Positions 44,346 through 55,532 of a stretch of 64,000 nucleotides of DNA are shown piece by piece. Source of the stretch: Selaginella moellendorffii (Eukaryota > Streptophyta > Lycopodiopsida > Selaginellales > Selaginellaceae); assembly GCF_000143415.4 (NCBI RefSeq), contig NW_003314317.1, positions 62,001-126,000 on the forward strand. The letters are read 5' to 3'. A model generated the notes under the pieces. It worked only from the letters and a program-made list of their open reading frames with translations, did no database searches and had not been told where the DNA came from. How positions within the stretch are numbered: the first letter of the stretch is position 1; each line of letters starts with the position of its first letter. The position numbers and the translations under genes were made by a program.

Positions 44346-45310
44346 TGTGTGTCTCTCTCTCTATATATATATAAAAGTACTTTACTAGATAAGAGTACTT
44401 TACTACTCAATCTTTCCTTTGAATAAATGCAATTACAATGTCATTTTTGGCTAAGAGAAAATATGCATAATATCTTGACTTGCACATTATTATATCAATA
44501 AAAATGGTTTTTTATATCAAATTCTTTACAAAAACCCATTTTATATATGTAAACAAAATGTGGCTGTTACTGTGGCTTGTATTATTTTATTTATCGAAGC
44601 TCTGTGAGTTAGGGTTTGCAATGGAGGATACATACATATGAAAAATGGCTATATATTTAGTTCTAAAAATTCTAGCTCCTTTGAATATAAGAGTGTAAAA
44701 AATTTCTTAAAGCTTGAAAATACTCTTTTAAATCATATTGCTGCTATATATTATATATGTTCAAAGATAAAGTTACTTACCAATTTTAAAATTTGAAACC
44801 TAGTTAAATGGCTTAAATGGTCATAATTTGATCAGAAAATTTAAATAAAGTAACTGTAGAAAGAAAGATAAATCTTTAAATTTTTTTTAATTTATAAATA
44901 TTGTCTAAGAAACTATAAAACTGTTATACATTTATAACTCTTTTAATTTTCTTTAATTAAAATCATCTGTATTCTTTTATTAGCTTAGAAAAAATTTAAT
45001 TTATAAAAATTAATACTAATACACTATTAAAGTTCTTGTTAGTTATATATTTTTTAGCAAAATTAAAACTTTTGAACTTTTATACAAATTTAATGAACTT
45101 AATTAGTGAATTAATTATTACCTGATTTACTTAAACATTGTTAAATTCATAAAAGACGTTATTCTTTCCCATGCCAATTGTTATGAATTAATACAAAATA
45201 CAAAATAAAAAAAATGTAATAACGATCGAATTAAATAAGCATAATAAGAAAAGTCTTTTTCAATCATATTTAAAATAAGCATATCTTAGAATAGTAATCA
45301 AAAAAAGAAT
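44346..45310. other. AT-rich intergenic DNA
   Basis: A (GT)n/(CT)n/(TA)n compound repeat at about 44340-44372, then very AT-rich DNA with no coding signal, ending at the gene-dense island. Confidence 0.5.
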
Positions 45311-46348
45311 TCATCTCTTCTGGATTGAACGTTTCAAAACACCTATGTTTCCATTTGTGGTGTCCCTCAAAAATTCCTCCGGGACACGCGGATTTTCCAT
45401 CTCCAACGGCTGGTTCTCTCGCCTCGGTTGCACCGGTGCTTCAAATCCTTGAGAAGCATACCTTTTGATCCGCCAGGTTATCAATATCCCAGAACAAACG
45501 CCGATAGCTGGAAGAGCGTACGAAAGCATGCTGCCAGAGTTTCCTTTCGAATGCGCTGCTGCACTGGTAAGGCTGCCGATGGAAGTGTTTTGAAGTATCA
45601 TAGGAAGCCCACCGACAAGAGTTGGCAGAAGAAAGTCGACGAAGAAGCCGACGTTGGTGGCAGCCAGACCGTAGTTGATCACGTAAGATGGAACTGGCGA
45701 GAAGCGCGCGAGGAGAACGAACTTCCAGCCATCTCTCGCCACACCATCTCTTATGACGCTGAAGTATTTGTTCTTGCGCACAAAGCCAGACAGAGTTTCC
45801 GAGCTCCGGAATAGCAGTCTGCAAAAACATATATAGTATAAGGCTGGAACTATAAGAAGAAAACTAAGACAAGAACTAAAGAAGGAAACAAACCATACAA
45901 AAGCCTTTGGCTGGAACTATGTAAAGTCTGGAACTATAAGAAGCAACAAAAAAGAAACAAGAAGGCTAGAACTGAAAGAAGAAAGAACTAAGACGAGAAA
46001 ACATCCAAGGCGAAAGCTAAGAGGAATGAAAACATACCTTCCAAGCCAGAATGCTAGAGCAGCTCCCAAGACTTTGGCCGAGAAGACGCAAGCCACTCCA
46101 TGGACGAATCCAAACAAGAAGGACGCGGCGGCCTCGAACAAAACCGCGTAGGGGAAGCACGTCGCGATGGCGAGGGTATGAGCCAGCACAAACACTGGCA
46201 TTGCCCATCTTCCAAGGCGCTGGGAGACGCCCTGGAGTGCTTCCAGCATAGCCTGCCGATCGCCATTGTAGGCGTACAAGATCGAGGCATAGATCCCAGC
46301 TGTTGCGGTGGCGAGCGCGAGGAGAGTAAGCTTGGCCCCCTGCGCCAT
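45311..46348 (-). CDS. TVP38/TMEM64 (VTT/SNARE-associated) family membrane protein
   Basis: Two exons are read on the - strand, 46348-46038 and 45818-45311, with a GT-AG intron, giving 272 residues. The protein is polytopic. An N-terminal membrane segment (LTLLALATATAGIYASILYA) is followed by ATCFPYAVLFEAAASFLFG, by FSAKVLGAALAFWLGR before the intron, and by the family-type FVLLARFSPVPSYVINYGLAAT stretch after it. A further helix is GVCSGILITWRIKRY. The tail is hydrophilic. Relatives are the plant TVP38/TMEM64 and DedA-type proteins of secretory-pathway membranes, some with lipid scramblase activity. The precise role is unknown. The start 261 bp from the divergent gene at 46610 implies a shared promoter. 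Further upstream codons in frame lack a better ATG context. Confidence 0.88.
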
Positions 46349-46609
46349 CAAGAACCCTAGAATCCGCTCGCGAGCGGCGCAATGCGAGGCCGATACCGCT
46401 ACCTGGGGTCGATTCCCGCCGAGAAATCGCTCGATCGGATCGTTAGAAGCCCGATCGCCAAGAAAGAGAGGATCGCCGCCGCGCCGGCGTGACCGAGAAG
46501 AACACGCAAATAAACAAGCGCGCTGCGAATATCCAATATGATGCTTTCTAAAGCATATTCTTTTAGATAAAAACTTAGGCAAAGATCGCTACCGTTGATT
46601 TAGGGCACC

Positions 46610-47295
46610 ATGGATAGCTTGCATTTCGCGCTGGGAGCTCCTCTATGGCGGAGCCCAGGGTTTCATCGATTCAACCGGCGGCAATGGCCGGCGCTATCGA
46701 GAGATCATCTGGCACCACCTCGCTCGGTCGTGGCGAGAATCGACGCGGCTCAGAGCGCGGATGAGCTCCAGGAGCAGCTGGCCGCGCTCGTGGACGAAGC
46801 AAGATCGGCGAGAATGCGAGGTAATCTCTGTGTTTACTCGGAACGGGGAAGAAATTTCTTCCTGTGAATCCAGCGGACAAGGCGCGGGCAAGATTTATGC
46901 GGCTAACGGAGAGTGTCGAGCAGATGAATCTCCGCGCCGCGGCGGAGATTAAGGCCGGGAATGAGGACGCGGCCAGGCAGCTGATCAAGGAGAAGAGGAA
47001 TGTAATGGCTGCGCTAGAGCTGTCCAAGAAGCGAGCCGCGTTATTGGAAGAATTCGCGACAAAGCTCAACCAGGTATTCTTCTTATCATCTTTACAAGCA
47101 TAGAACTATCTCTTCCTTCTATTCTTACAGGTTATTTCTTTGAAAGAAACTCGTTTGATGGCGTCCCTATCGTTGGGAGAGCTCAGCGATACGACGACCA
47201 CTTCCAGTGTGCGAATTGTTCCTCCAAAAGATAGAGTGCTGATCGTCCCTCCAAAAGAGAAGGCAACTGGCAGAGACGATCAATGTAGCAGCTAG
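46610..47295 (+). CDS. Small conserved coiled-coil protein, function unknown
   Basis: Three exons, 46610-46820, 46874-47073 and 47131-47295, give 191 residues. The middle exon is a helical, charged segment (ADKARARFMRLTESVEQMNL, EIKAGNEDAARQLIKEKRNV, LSKKRAALLEEFATKLNQ) likely to form a coiled coil. It continues with VISLKETRLMASLS. The N-terminal 45 residues are rich in Arg, Ser and Pro and could be an organelle transit peptide. The pattern resembles uncharacterised plant proteins with a similar helical core. No catalytic motif is seen. It shares a 261-bp upstream region with the TVP38-like gene. Its stop codon overlaps the stop codon of the convergent lipase gene. Confidence 0.78.
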
Positions 47296-49260
47296 TTTGG
47301 CATCACCTCCGCGTCCAGGACCTCGGGGCCCAGCCTGATGGCATTGATATAATTCACGGGGCTGTGAGCGGCGATTCCCGGGAACAAGAGACCAACCAGC
47401 CGAAACATCGTCGACGCCAACGTCTCTTTGTAAGCTTCACCGAACTTGTAGTGCAAGAGAAGGCTCTGGAGGAGCTCCCAGGTTGCGACGGCATGGTCGG
47501 GAAGCAGCTGGTTAGTCGACAAGCTTTTCGCTGTAGGCTCCTCTTGGACGGTCTACAACAGCACGAGTCAGTGAAGAAAACACGCAGAGGCGATCTTACC
47601 TCGCCCCCGTAGCTGCTGCCGTAGAAGAAACAGGGTCCCAGGTGCTTGAACTGGAACGCTAGATCCTCGTACGGAAGGCGAGGGACAAGATCGTTGGAGT
47701 AGACAACTCTGAAGAATCGGTTCTCCGGATGGTTGAGGTTGACGGTCATGTCAGCAGCGAATTCGGTGTCGCCAGCTTTGGGCTGTCCAAAGGTGTAAAC
47801 TCCGGCCAGCCTGCTCGTTACTTGGTTCTCGTTGGCGTGAAAGAGGAAGGAAGTGAAGACCGTGGCAAGCGCGCCCCCGAGACTGTGGCCGGTGATATAA
47901 ACTTTGGCCTCCTTGTGAACTGCTAGAAGCTCCTTCAGCGTGAGACAGGCAGCGTCGTAAGCGAGAAGGCGTCTGTTCTCCGCGGTGCCAGCTTCGGGAA
48001 GGCCGGATAAAAATGGTCTCTGCCGCTGCTTCCCCGGCTCTTCACCGGAAGTTTTCTTCTCGTCGTCCTTGTCCGAAATGGTATTGTCCGACTTCTCGTC
48101 ATTTTCAAGCTCGTGGTCTTCTAACGCTTCCTCGGTGCTGTAGAATTCCGAACCATCCCCACCAGTATCAAAAGTTCTTGCTTCTTCCTCGTGATCGGGT
48201 AAACTATGGTGCTCCGCTGCTTCATCGTCTGGCGTGGTCTTTTCTTTCGAAAGCTTGTCAGCGATGTTTCGCCTGAGCCTGGTGAAAGTGGACATGTCCT
48301 GTCGATCCACCAAGCTGAGAGCCTCAAGGCAGCCAACGTGAACTCGTCCTATTCCAGGGAACTCGTACCACGAGAAATCGAAGCACGAGCTCCAGTCGTA
48401 AGCGTTGAAAGGCACCAGTCCTTGGAAAGCTACGATGATCGCCTGGGCATTCTCGGCTCTGTCCATCGCGATCATGAGCCGGGTGGGCTTGCTTGGCTGA
48501 TACTCTGGCCGGAAAAAAAGCACGGAAGAACTTACGTTAAGCTGCGCAAGAACAAGAGCTACTTACTGTTGATACACTCGAAGACATCCACGGCGTGCAT
48601 CTATAGATCAAACAAGAAGAGAATTTTACGAGCTCGCAAAGTTTCCAGAGTTCTTACCTTCCAATCCTCGGTGACAACCTTGGCTATAACGTGAGAGTTC
48701 TCGTACGCAAGCTTGGAAGCCATCATACAAACGTCGGCGATGAGCTTGGATGCTGGGCTCTCGCTAGCGAAGAAGCTGCTGTGATCCCTGAATTCGTCGC
48801 AGCTCTGGTGGAGTAAGAGGTCTGTGCGTGGATCGAGCAGTCCTACAAAGCTCCAGTATTCATCGGACTCCTCCACTGGAGTTGTTAGGCCTGGAGAAAC
48901 AACGATTTTAGAGAAGAGAATCTGGAGCGAGAATTTACCAGTTCCAGTGACGAGCTTCATTCCCATCTTGAACAATCCCCCATTCACATGAAAGATATTG
49001 AGCCAGAGCTCCACGAATTTGCCCGCCATGGCCAGGCCCCTGGCGATGGCGAGCAGCAGCACCATCATCCACATCGCGAATTTCGCCTGCCAGCTGCTGT
49101 CCACGGCCTCCCGAAGCGATGCCGCGCAGCGCATCGACGGGGCCGGGGCGTCCGGGAAGAGGGAGAGGAAGACATTGAGCAGGCCGCAGCCGCGCGGATC
49201 GAAAATGGCGTAGTTCTCGCCCGCCGCCGCCGCCGCCTTGCGAGAATCCGTGACATCCAT
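47292..49260 (-). CDS. OBL1: Class 3 lipase, oil-body-lipase-like
   Basis: Five exons are read on the - strand: 49260-48939, 48890-48658, 48600-48567, 48504-47600, 47552-47292, giving 584 residues. The nucleophile Ser sits in GHSLGG of VYITGHSLGGALATVF. The Asp is in YSNDLVPRLPYED and the catalytic His is probably that of AHSPVNYINAIRLG. IVAFQGLVPFNAYDW matches the family beta-strand and oxyanion region. A hydrophobic hairpin-like stretch (FAMWMMVLLLAIARGLAMAG) near residue 65 fits lipid-droplet or membrane anchoring. The gene order of motifs agrees with Arabidopsis OBL1 triacylglycerol lipase, so neutral lipid hydrolysis is likely. An unusual acidic insert of about 70 residues (rich in Glu, Asp, Ser and Lys) precedes the GHSLGG region. 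The symbol is by similarity. Confidence 0.87.
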
Positions 49261-49491
49261 ACCTCTCCAGGCGCCGATTGGTGGGAGCGATGGATCATTC
49301 TCGCTGCTCTTGACGACGGCATCCCAGCTTTGGGCGCCAAGAAAGAATCTCTCACGCTTCTAGGGCAAAATCGCCTCCAACGTGGCAAGACACGTGGGCT
49401 AGTCATTGCTAGGGTTCTTAAACGACGTGGTTCGATTCCCGCCCTTTTTTTTATCACAAGTCTCTTTCGCATTAGCGCTTCCATTCACGAG

Positions 49492-50940
49492 ATGCTTCCA
49501 CAAGGGATTTATTTTGGATCCCTCTTAGCTCCAAATCATCCTAGGCGCTGTTCTTCCCTGCCGCCGCTGCTTTGGCGCCAGAGAAGCTCGAGCATTGTGG
49601 CCATGGTAGCAACAACAGGTATGAGATTTTGCAAGGTTTCGATCGATGTGATGTGAAATTCTTTAGATTCTTCCAAGATCGTTCCCGTTCTTTCGATCTC
49701 CGAGGTTTGTGTGCCTTTTCGTGCTGGATCGATCTACATTTGGCTATTTCAGGTCACCGAGAGGCTCAAATCTCACTCGCACGATGCCCAGAAGACCTAT
49801 CGAGCTATGTACTCGAGCCTCATCGATGGAATTACGACCGATCCCGCCGCCATGGTGATCCCGATGGACGATCATATGGTCCATCGCGGGCATGGCGTCT
49901 TTGACACCGCAACCATCGCTGATGGGTAAGAACTTCCTTCTTTGTTTGTTTGGCTTTGTTTTTCTTCCTTGTGTCTAGCAAATTGGCGCTCTCTTGCCCA
50001 TTGTTCATTGTCTCTTTTCTTTTGTCCTGAGATCTAGCTTGTCAACTCTTGCTTGTCTTCGTTGGAACTTTCTTACTCGTAGAACATTTTTTTTCTCCAA
50101 CAGCTACTTGTACGAGCTTGACGCGCATTTGGACCGGTTCCACAAGTCCGCCGCTGCGGCGAAAATTCAACCACCGTTCGACCGTGCTACCATGCGAGAA
50201 ATTCTTATCCAGACGGTGGCAAGCTCTGGCTGTAAGCTGGGATCACTTCGCTACTGGCTCTCAGCTGGACCTGGGGGATTCGGACTATCATCCTCCGAGT
50301 GCACCATGTCGACGCTCTATGCCGTGGTCCTGTCCTTGCCCGCGATCCCCGATCCCGACATGGGTGTGACAGTGATAACAGCGTCCACGCCAATGAAGCA
50401 CCCCCAGTTTGCAACCATGAAAAACGTCAACTATCTCCCGAATGCACTGTCGAAGCTGGAAGCCGAGAGCCAGGGGGCGTTTGCAGCGATTTGGCTCGAC
50501 GACGAGGGGTTTGTCGCAGAAGGTCCCAATGTGAACGTCGCGTTTATCTCCAAGTCGCGAGAGCTGCTCGTTCCGGAGTTTGACAAGATACTGTCGGGAT
50601 GCACGGCAAGGAGAACAGTAGCTCTTGCGCCGAAGCTCGTGGAGAGCGGAGTTCTTTCGGCCGTGAAAGTAACGAAGATCTCGCCGGAGCAAGCCAAAGA
50701 CTGTCCCGAGATGATGCTTATCGGCAGTACGCTGCCTATTACTCCTGTTGTCAAATGGGATGGACAAGTCATTGGAAACGGTATGTGGAGTGTAGAAGTC
50801 GTTTCTCGTGTTCTTACTTACCAGTGCTTTCAGGTGAGGCTGGTCCCGCGACAATTGCTCTACGAAATCTTGTAGTCGATGACATTCTTAATGGACCATC
50901 AGCCTTAAGAATCCCCGTACCATACACTGGTGAAGCTTAA
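49492..50940 (+). CDS. DAT1: Fold-type IV PLP enzyme: D-amino-acid transaminase / aminodeoxychorismate lyase-like
   Basis: Four exons, 49492-49635, 49753-49925, 50104-50780 and 50834-50940, give 366 residues. Family signatures are IPMDDHMVHRGHGVFDTA, GYLYELDAHLDRFHKSA, LRYWLSAGPGGFGLS, the presumed PLP lysine near 212 in FATMKNVNYLPN, and EGPNVNVAF. Sequence order follows Arabidopsis At5g57850, described both as D-amino-acid transaminase and as the plastid 4-amino-4-deoxychorismate lyase of folate synthesis. Which activity dominates cannot be told from sequence. The first ATG (49492) gives a Ser/Arg-rich leader suited to plastid import. A downstream in-frame ATG at 49603 would remove it. The first intron's donor (AAG/GTTTCG) was chosen to keep phase. 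It shares 231 bp upstream with the divergent lipase. Confidence 0.88.
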
Positions 50941-51185
50941 AAAGGTGAGAGCTGTGATTGCTATCAGACGGAACTGATTTATTCATAAGTTTGTATAATA
51001 ATGTAACTTTTAAGTATGCTTAGCTTGGCTTTGAGATAGGGTGTGGTTTGCAACACCAAACTGCTTGATGGTTCTCGCAGGTTCGTCCCGTTATGGAGTG
51101 GTATGCTGTCAAGAAAAGCTCGTATCATCAGGTACTCCTTTTTTTTCTAGTCGCAAACTGACACTTGTGGCGTTCTGAAGATTCA

Positions 51186-52076
51186 ATGGAAACTCGGGCA
51201 GAAAAAAAGAATCTCGAGTTTTCATTGCAGCAGCGACCATTGCAAGTAGTTCTAGTTTCTCCCCAGGTACTGGGCTCTCCCTTTTTAATTTCTATCAGCA
51301 CTTTAACATCTTGTAGATTCCTGGAAACACTGGAACTACTGCTCGAACTTGTGCAGCTGTACTAGCGGGGCTACATCTTGTAAAGGTACACGCAAATTTT
51401 TCTCACAATGCAATCTTAGTACTAGTCTTGCTTTTTTAATCTGCACAGCCCCTTGGATTTTCTATAGAAGATTCCAAACTGAAGCGAGCTGGGCTTGATT
51501 ATTGGAAGTAAGAAATTCCACCCTTTCTTTCTTTGTCTTTCATTTCCCATGGTGGCAATTTTCCAACAGGTATATAGTTGTCAAAGTTCACGAATCCTGG
51601 CCACATTTTCTGGACTATTTTAGACAACAGGTCTGTTTGTTTTCAGAAATCTCTACGAGTTTCATGTTTGCGTTACACAGGAAGGCGAGAAGCGTTTAAT
51701 CGCTTACACAAAGACTGGGAAATGCTCCTACTTGGTAAGCACTATATAAGCTTTCCATTCGATCCAAAACTCCTTTGATTGGCAGGACATGAGCTACAAA
51801 CCGGGGGACTGGCTTGTGTTTGGATCCGAGACCGACGGATTAGCTCCCGAGATCCACGAAGAGTGCTCCACTGGAGTCCACGCCGGTGGCACTGTCCGCA
51901 TCCCAATGAACGATGCATTCGTCCGGTGCCTCAACTTGAGCGTATCAGTTGGGATTGGAGTCTACGAAGCATTAAGGCAGCTCGATCGAGGTAGAGCACT
52001 AGGCGATATAGAAAGTGAGAGAGAGCTGCCAAGAATGCTGGAAGACGCCCACGCAAGCGTGGATGGCTTTCCTTGA
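51186..52076 (+). CDS. SpoU/TrmL-type tRNA 2'-O-methyltransferase
   Basis: Six exons, 51186-51266, 51317-51385, 51449-51507, 51570-51630, 51681-51734 and 51786-52076, give 204 residues. SPOUT motifs are clear: motif 1 VVLVSPQIPGNTGTTARTCA, motif 2 DWLVFGSETDGL and motif 3 RIPMNDAFVRCLNLSVSVGI, which form the trefoil-knot SAM site. The size fits TrmL, which methylates the ribose at position 34 of some bacterial tRNAs. The plant target is inferred. Length is slightly above the bacterial 157 residues because of an N-terminal extension and an acidic tail. It follows the transaminase gene on the same strand by about 245 bp. The start is the first ATG after an upstream in-frame stop, and an upstream non-coding exon is possible. 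Confidence 0.88.
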
Positions 52077-53465
52077 GAAACCCGTTGAGCAAATCTAACA
52101 GTCAAAGTCAACAAAGAATATTCATAGTCCATCTGGTAGTCAACCTAGGGTTTTTTTCTTCTATTTTTGAAAAATACTGAAACAAAGAGTTTGGTTATTC
52201 TTTGTTCTGAGAATCTCTTCATTTGTATGCATATGATTCACACAGCGTAGCTTGCCAAAAGCATCACGTGGAACCATCACGTGAATCCAAGTTAAGGATT
52301 GTGCCAAATCCTTGAGCGTGGAACCAAAGCCGGAAAAACTTACAAAGTAATTTCGAGTCAGCCAAATCCTTGTTGAGCTTCAAGCTCCCTGTGAAAAGGG
52401 GAAAAAAGGAAGAAAGAGTTTAAATATGTCTAAGATTTGAGAGATTTCAACCTCCTGACCATCTCTTTGGAGCAGCTAGATAGCCAAGCCTCTATGGCTA
52501 TTTTATAATCTTAACTATAATAGTTATAAAATATTATGATTATATTTTTAAAACTAGTTAGACATTGTTACTTATGCATTTGATTACTTTATCTGGCCGT
52601 TTAGCTCAGGACTATATGTATGTATGTATGGTCATGACATAGAGTTCCTGGGGACTAGCCACCTTCAAGATCACAAGTTTTATCGGTGTCAAACACGGCA
52701 CATTGCGACCATGATCGACTGGGTGAAGAACATTCGGTCCACCTCCTCTCTAGTGATGACTCGGATCGTTTCAAAGCCCCATTGCCTGCTATAGGAGATT
52801 TCTTGTCTAAACTAGGATACCTTTGTGCTATCCCTCGCTTGGACACTAATCAGCTGCCTTTTGAAGATGATGCTGGTTTGAAATAGTTCTCAAACAATTG
52901 AGCTTTGAGTGTTGCAATGATGTCAGAATACCATGGCTATTCATGGTTAACGTAGTTGAGCACCTAGTCTCAACGAGGAGGTTCACGGTGGTGCATTGTT
53001 AACATTGCTTGGTCAAGAACTTTTTCCAGCTGCCTACCTCTATCCACTTTCAATCTTGACAAGCTTTTTTTCTCTCTTCTAGCTTAGGAGAACCTTTGTG
53101 GAACCTGGCCCGCAAGCATCAGGCTACATATATAATTGAGAGCATGGCAGCCACTTTAAACGAGAGTGAGGAATATGTCCAGTACCGTTCTTCCACTGAC
53201 CATTAAGCATTTGTTGTGTTGTCCATATCGTCAATGTCATGGACAGCCAATTGCTACAGTATTCACTGTAGCCATTAACATCAACACACGTTGGAGATTA
53301 AAAAAAACATATTTCACGTATATAAGTATTCAAAGGTCTCATTGGTGTTGTGCATCCCTTCTTTCTTCTTCTATTGTTCTGGTACCATGGCACAATCTAA
53401 AGGCGCTAGTGAGTGATAACTTTTGAACTTGCTGAATAAGCTCATAATTTTGTTTGTGTATCTAG
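52077..53465. other. Intergenic; possible gene remnants
   Basis: An open frame at 52686-52886 (+) encodes 66 residues with no recognised domain. The surrounding DNA has no clear exon structure. The right part may hold upstream exons of the unrecognised gene that follows. Confidence 0.3.
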
Positions 53466-54077
53466 ATGTGGCTCTGGAGCAAGTATTTGGGCTGAAAGGT
53501 CCGTTTCATTCATTCATTAACTGTTTATACATGGTCTCTCAACGCCCCAGGAAACATGAGATCGTTTGGATTGTTTTCATTCATACTTAGATATGTTTTC
53601 TATATTGCAGGAGGGTCTATTACAGAAGGGACTCAAAAGGATAAGAAAGACATCCAGAGTGTGCTGGACAATTGGCACGATGATCTTCTTGATGATACCA
53701 ACCGTAAACAGGTACTCTATTAGACTTTTCTATGATCACAATCGATGTCATTGTTATTCTACCAGAGAACTCTACTTGGTCCATTCAACACAAGAGATAG
53801 AAATAGCTCCTTCAACAAGGATGGATGGAGGCTTGACAGTCAAAGTAATGGTCCTTTTGTGAAGTTCCCTAAAGAAGATCCCGACACTAAGTACCAGAAC
53901 TTTGCCATCCAGTGGCAAAAGTCAGTCTATTCATGTGTGGTTGCTCCGCTCGGCCAAAGCCCCCGACCTGCACACGACCTTATCATAGAAGCATTCAATA
54001 AGAGCATGGCGGAGTTAAAAGTTGCTGTTATCAAGAGGAAGTCTGGAAACACTTGGGAGATAGTGATGGAAAAGTAA
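53466..54077 (+). CDS. Unrecognised multi-exon coding segment (3' part of a gene or relic)
   Basis: Three pieces join in phase with GT-AG borders: 53466-53498, 53611-53711 and 53766-54077. The reading includes VALEQVFGLKG, then TQKDKKDIQSVLDNWHDDLL, then a 103-residue exon with GPFVKFPKEDPDTKYQNFAI and AHDLIIEAFNKSMAELKVAV, ending WEIVMEK. I do not recognise the family and no start codon is assigned. The long final frame and proper splice borders argue for real coding origin. The lack of clear upstream exons argues for a partial copy. The end of the last exon and its 3' flank are duplicated in tandem. Confidence 0.38.
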
Positions 54078-54235
54078 TCTCCTGTTCATTATGTTTGTAC
54101 TTAAAAGCATTATATTATATGTTTCATTTGCAGCTCTCTAGAAACACTTGGGAGACAGTGATGGAAAAGTAATCTCTTGTTCATTATGTATGTTTGTACT
54201 TAAAAATTATATGTTTCATTTGCAGCTCTCTACTT
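54046..54235 (+). repeat. Tandem duplication, period about 95 bp
   Basis: Two units each start GAAACACTTGGGAGA.AGTGATGG, pass through AAAAGTAATCTC.TGTTCATTATG and end GTTTCATTTGCAGCTCTCTA. Each unit thus carries the last codons plus stop of the preceding coding segment and a splice-acceptor-like TTTGCAG. Confidence 0.75.
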
Positions 54236-55532
54236 TGCAAACTTTTCGACCCCATAGCCGCGCTCTTGGCTGCGACAAGGAGACTCCAACCATGATGGGC
54301 TTGATGGGAGACGGAGGATGATAAGCTTGCTCCAATGCTGGGCTTTTCAATCGAATCACAGCATGATCGATTTACAATAGCAATGGTGAAGAGAATGCCA
54401 TATCGAGCCACTCCAATCACGTGGAACACGCTGCTGGCGACTTTATAACTCCTGGCGGTGTCATGAAGGGACTCCCGAGACTCTCTACTATCCAACACTC
54501 CCACTTACGATCAAGTGCTTGATCCACACCTGGATCTAAGCTTGAATAGCAAGGATGAGATGATAGAACATGGGGAGTTTATATAAAAAACTCATCAATC
54601 AAGTTGTGTTCTTGGTCTTGTTCTTGTTTGCACACACGCTCACTATTATGGTTTCAATCTTGAGTTAACATGTGGTCTTAGCTTTGAACTGCCACGCTCC
54701 CACGTCCTCTATTAACTGGCACTTGGGAGGACTGGGAAGCTTCTGCTTAGGAGTTGTTGCATGATCCTAGTTTAGAAGAACAATCTCCCATAGCGATGGT
54801 GATGGTCAATTTGACACGAGAGAGGAGGTGGATGGAATGTTCTTCACGGGGTCGCAATGTGGTGCTCGTGCTCCAGAGGATTTTGATAGCGTAGTCACAG
54901 TGTGGTTGCTAATGCTCAAGAAGATTTCAATAGCATAACCACAGTGTGGTGCTCATGCTTGGGTTCAATAGCGGCAGCTTCTAAGTCCTCTCTTCCTCCC
55001 CCTCTCTGTTCGTAAAGGTGACGCCAACACCAGCACCAGCACCAGCAGAGCTCCCGGGATTAAAGGTATCTGACAGTGGATTCTTGACAACTTGTCTTGG
55101 AATGTGCAGAATAACTATCACTAGAGCGGAGGTGGATGGAATGTTCTTCACCAAGTTTCAATGCGATTGGGTGCCGATATAACTTGCAAGGGAGTAATGT
55201 TCATTGTGATATGCAACAAAGATCAGATCAACTCATATCTCTAGTTCCAGAGACCTTTACTCCACTTTCTCATTCTTGACAATGATCTTTTCAAGGTAAG
55301 GAGGGAGAGGTAGACAACTGCCCTGTTCTAACAGGTTCTCTCAGCTGTGGTGTAGATGGTGCTGGATGGCGCTCTCCATTGTTTTGATGTGATTGTGGAG
55401 CTTACTTGCTTCCTAAGTAAAAGAAGGTGGCGTCCTCCACGAATCTCTTAAACACACAAATCTCTTGAAAAAAGAAGCATGTTATCTGTATCGTCGTGAT
55501 GATTCATGCCAAGCACATCGAGTGAGTGATCA
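54236..55532. other. Intergenic, no gene recognised
   Basis: Contains short repeated phrases (GAGGTGGATGGAATGTTCTTCAC at about 54825 and 55127; CACAGTGTGGT at about 54896 and 54942) but no supported coding region. Confidence 0.4.

Noticed and set aside
46051-46541. + strand frames opposite the TVP38-like gene
   Set aside because: Shadow frames of a GC-rich exon. The - strand has clear membrane helices and splice sites.
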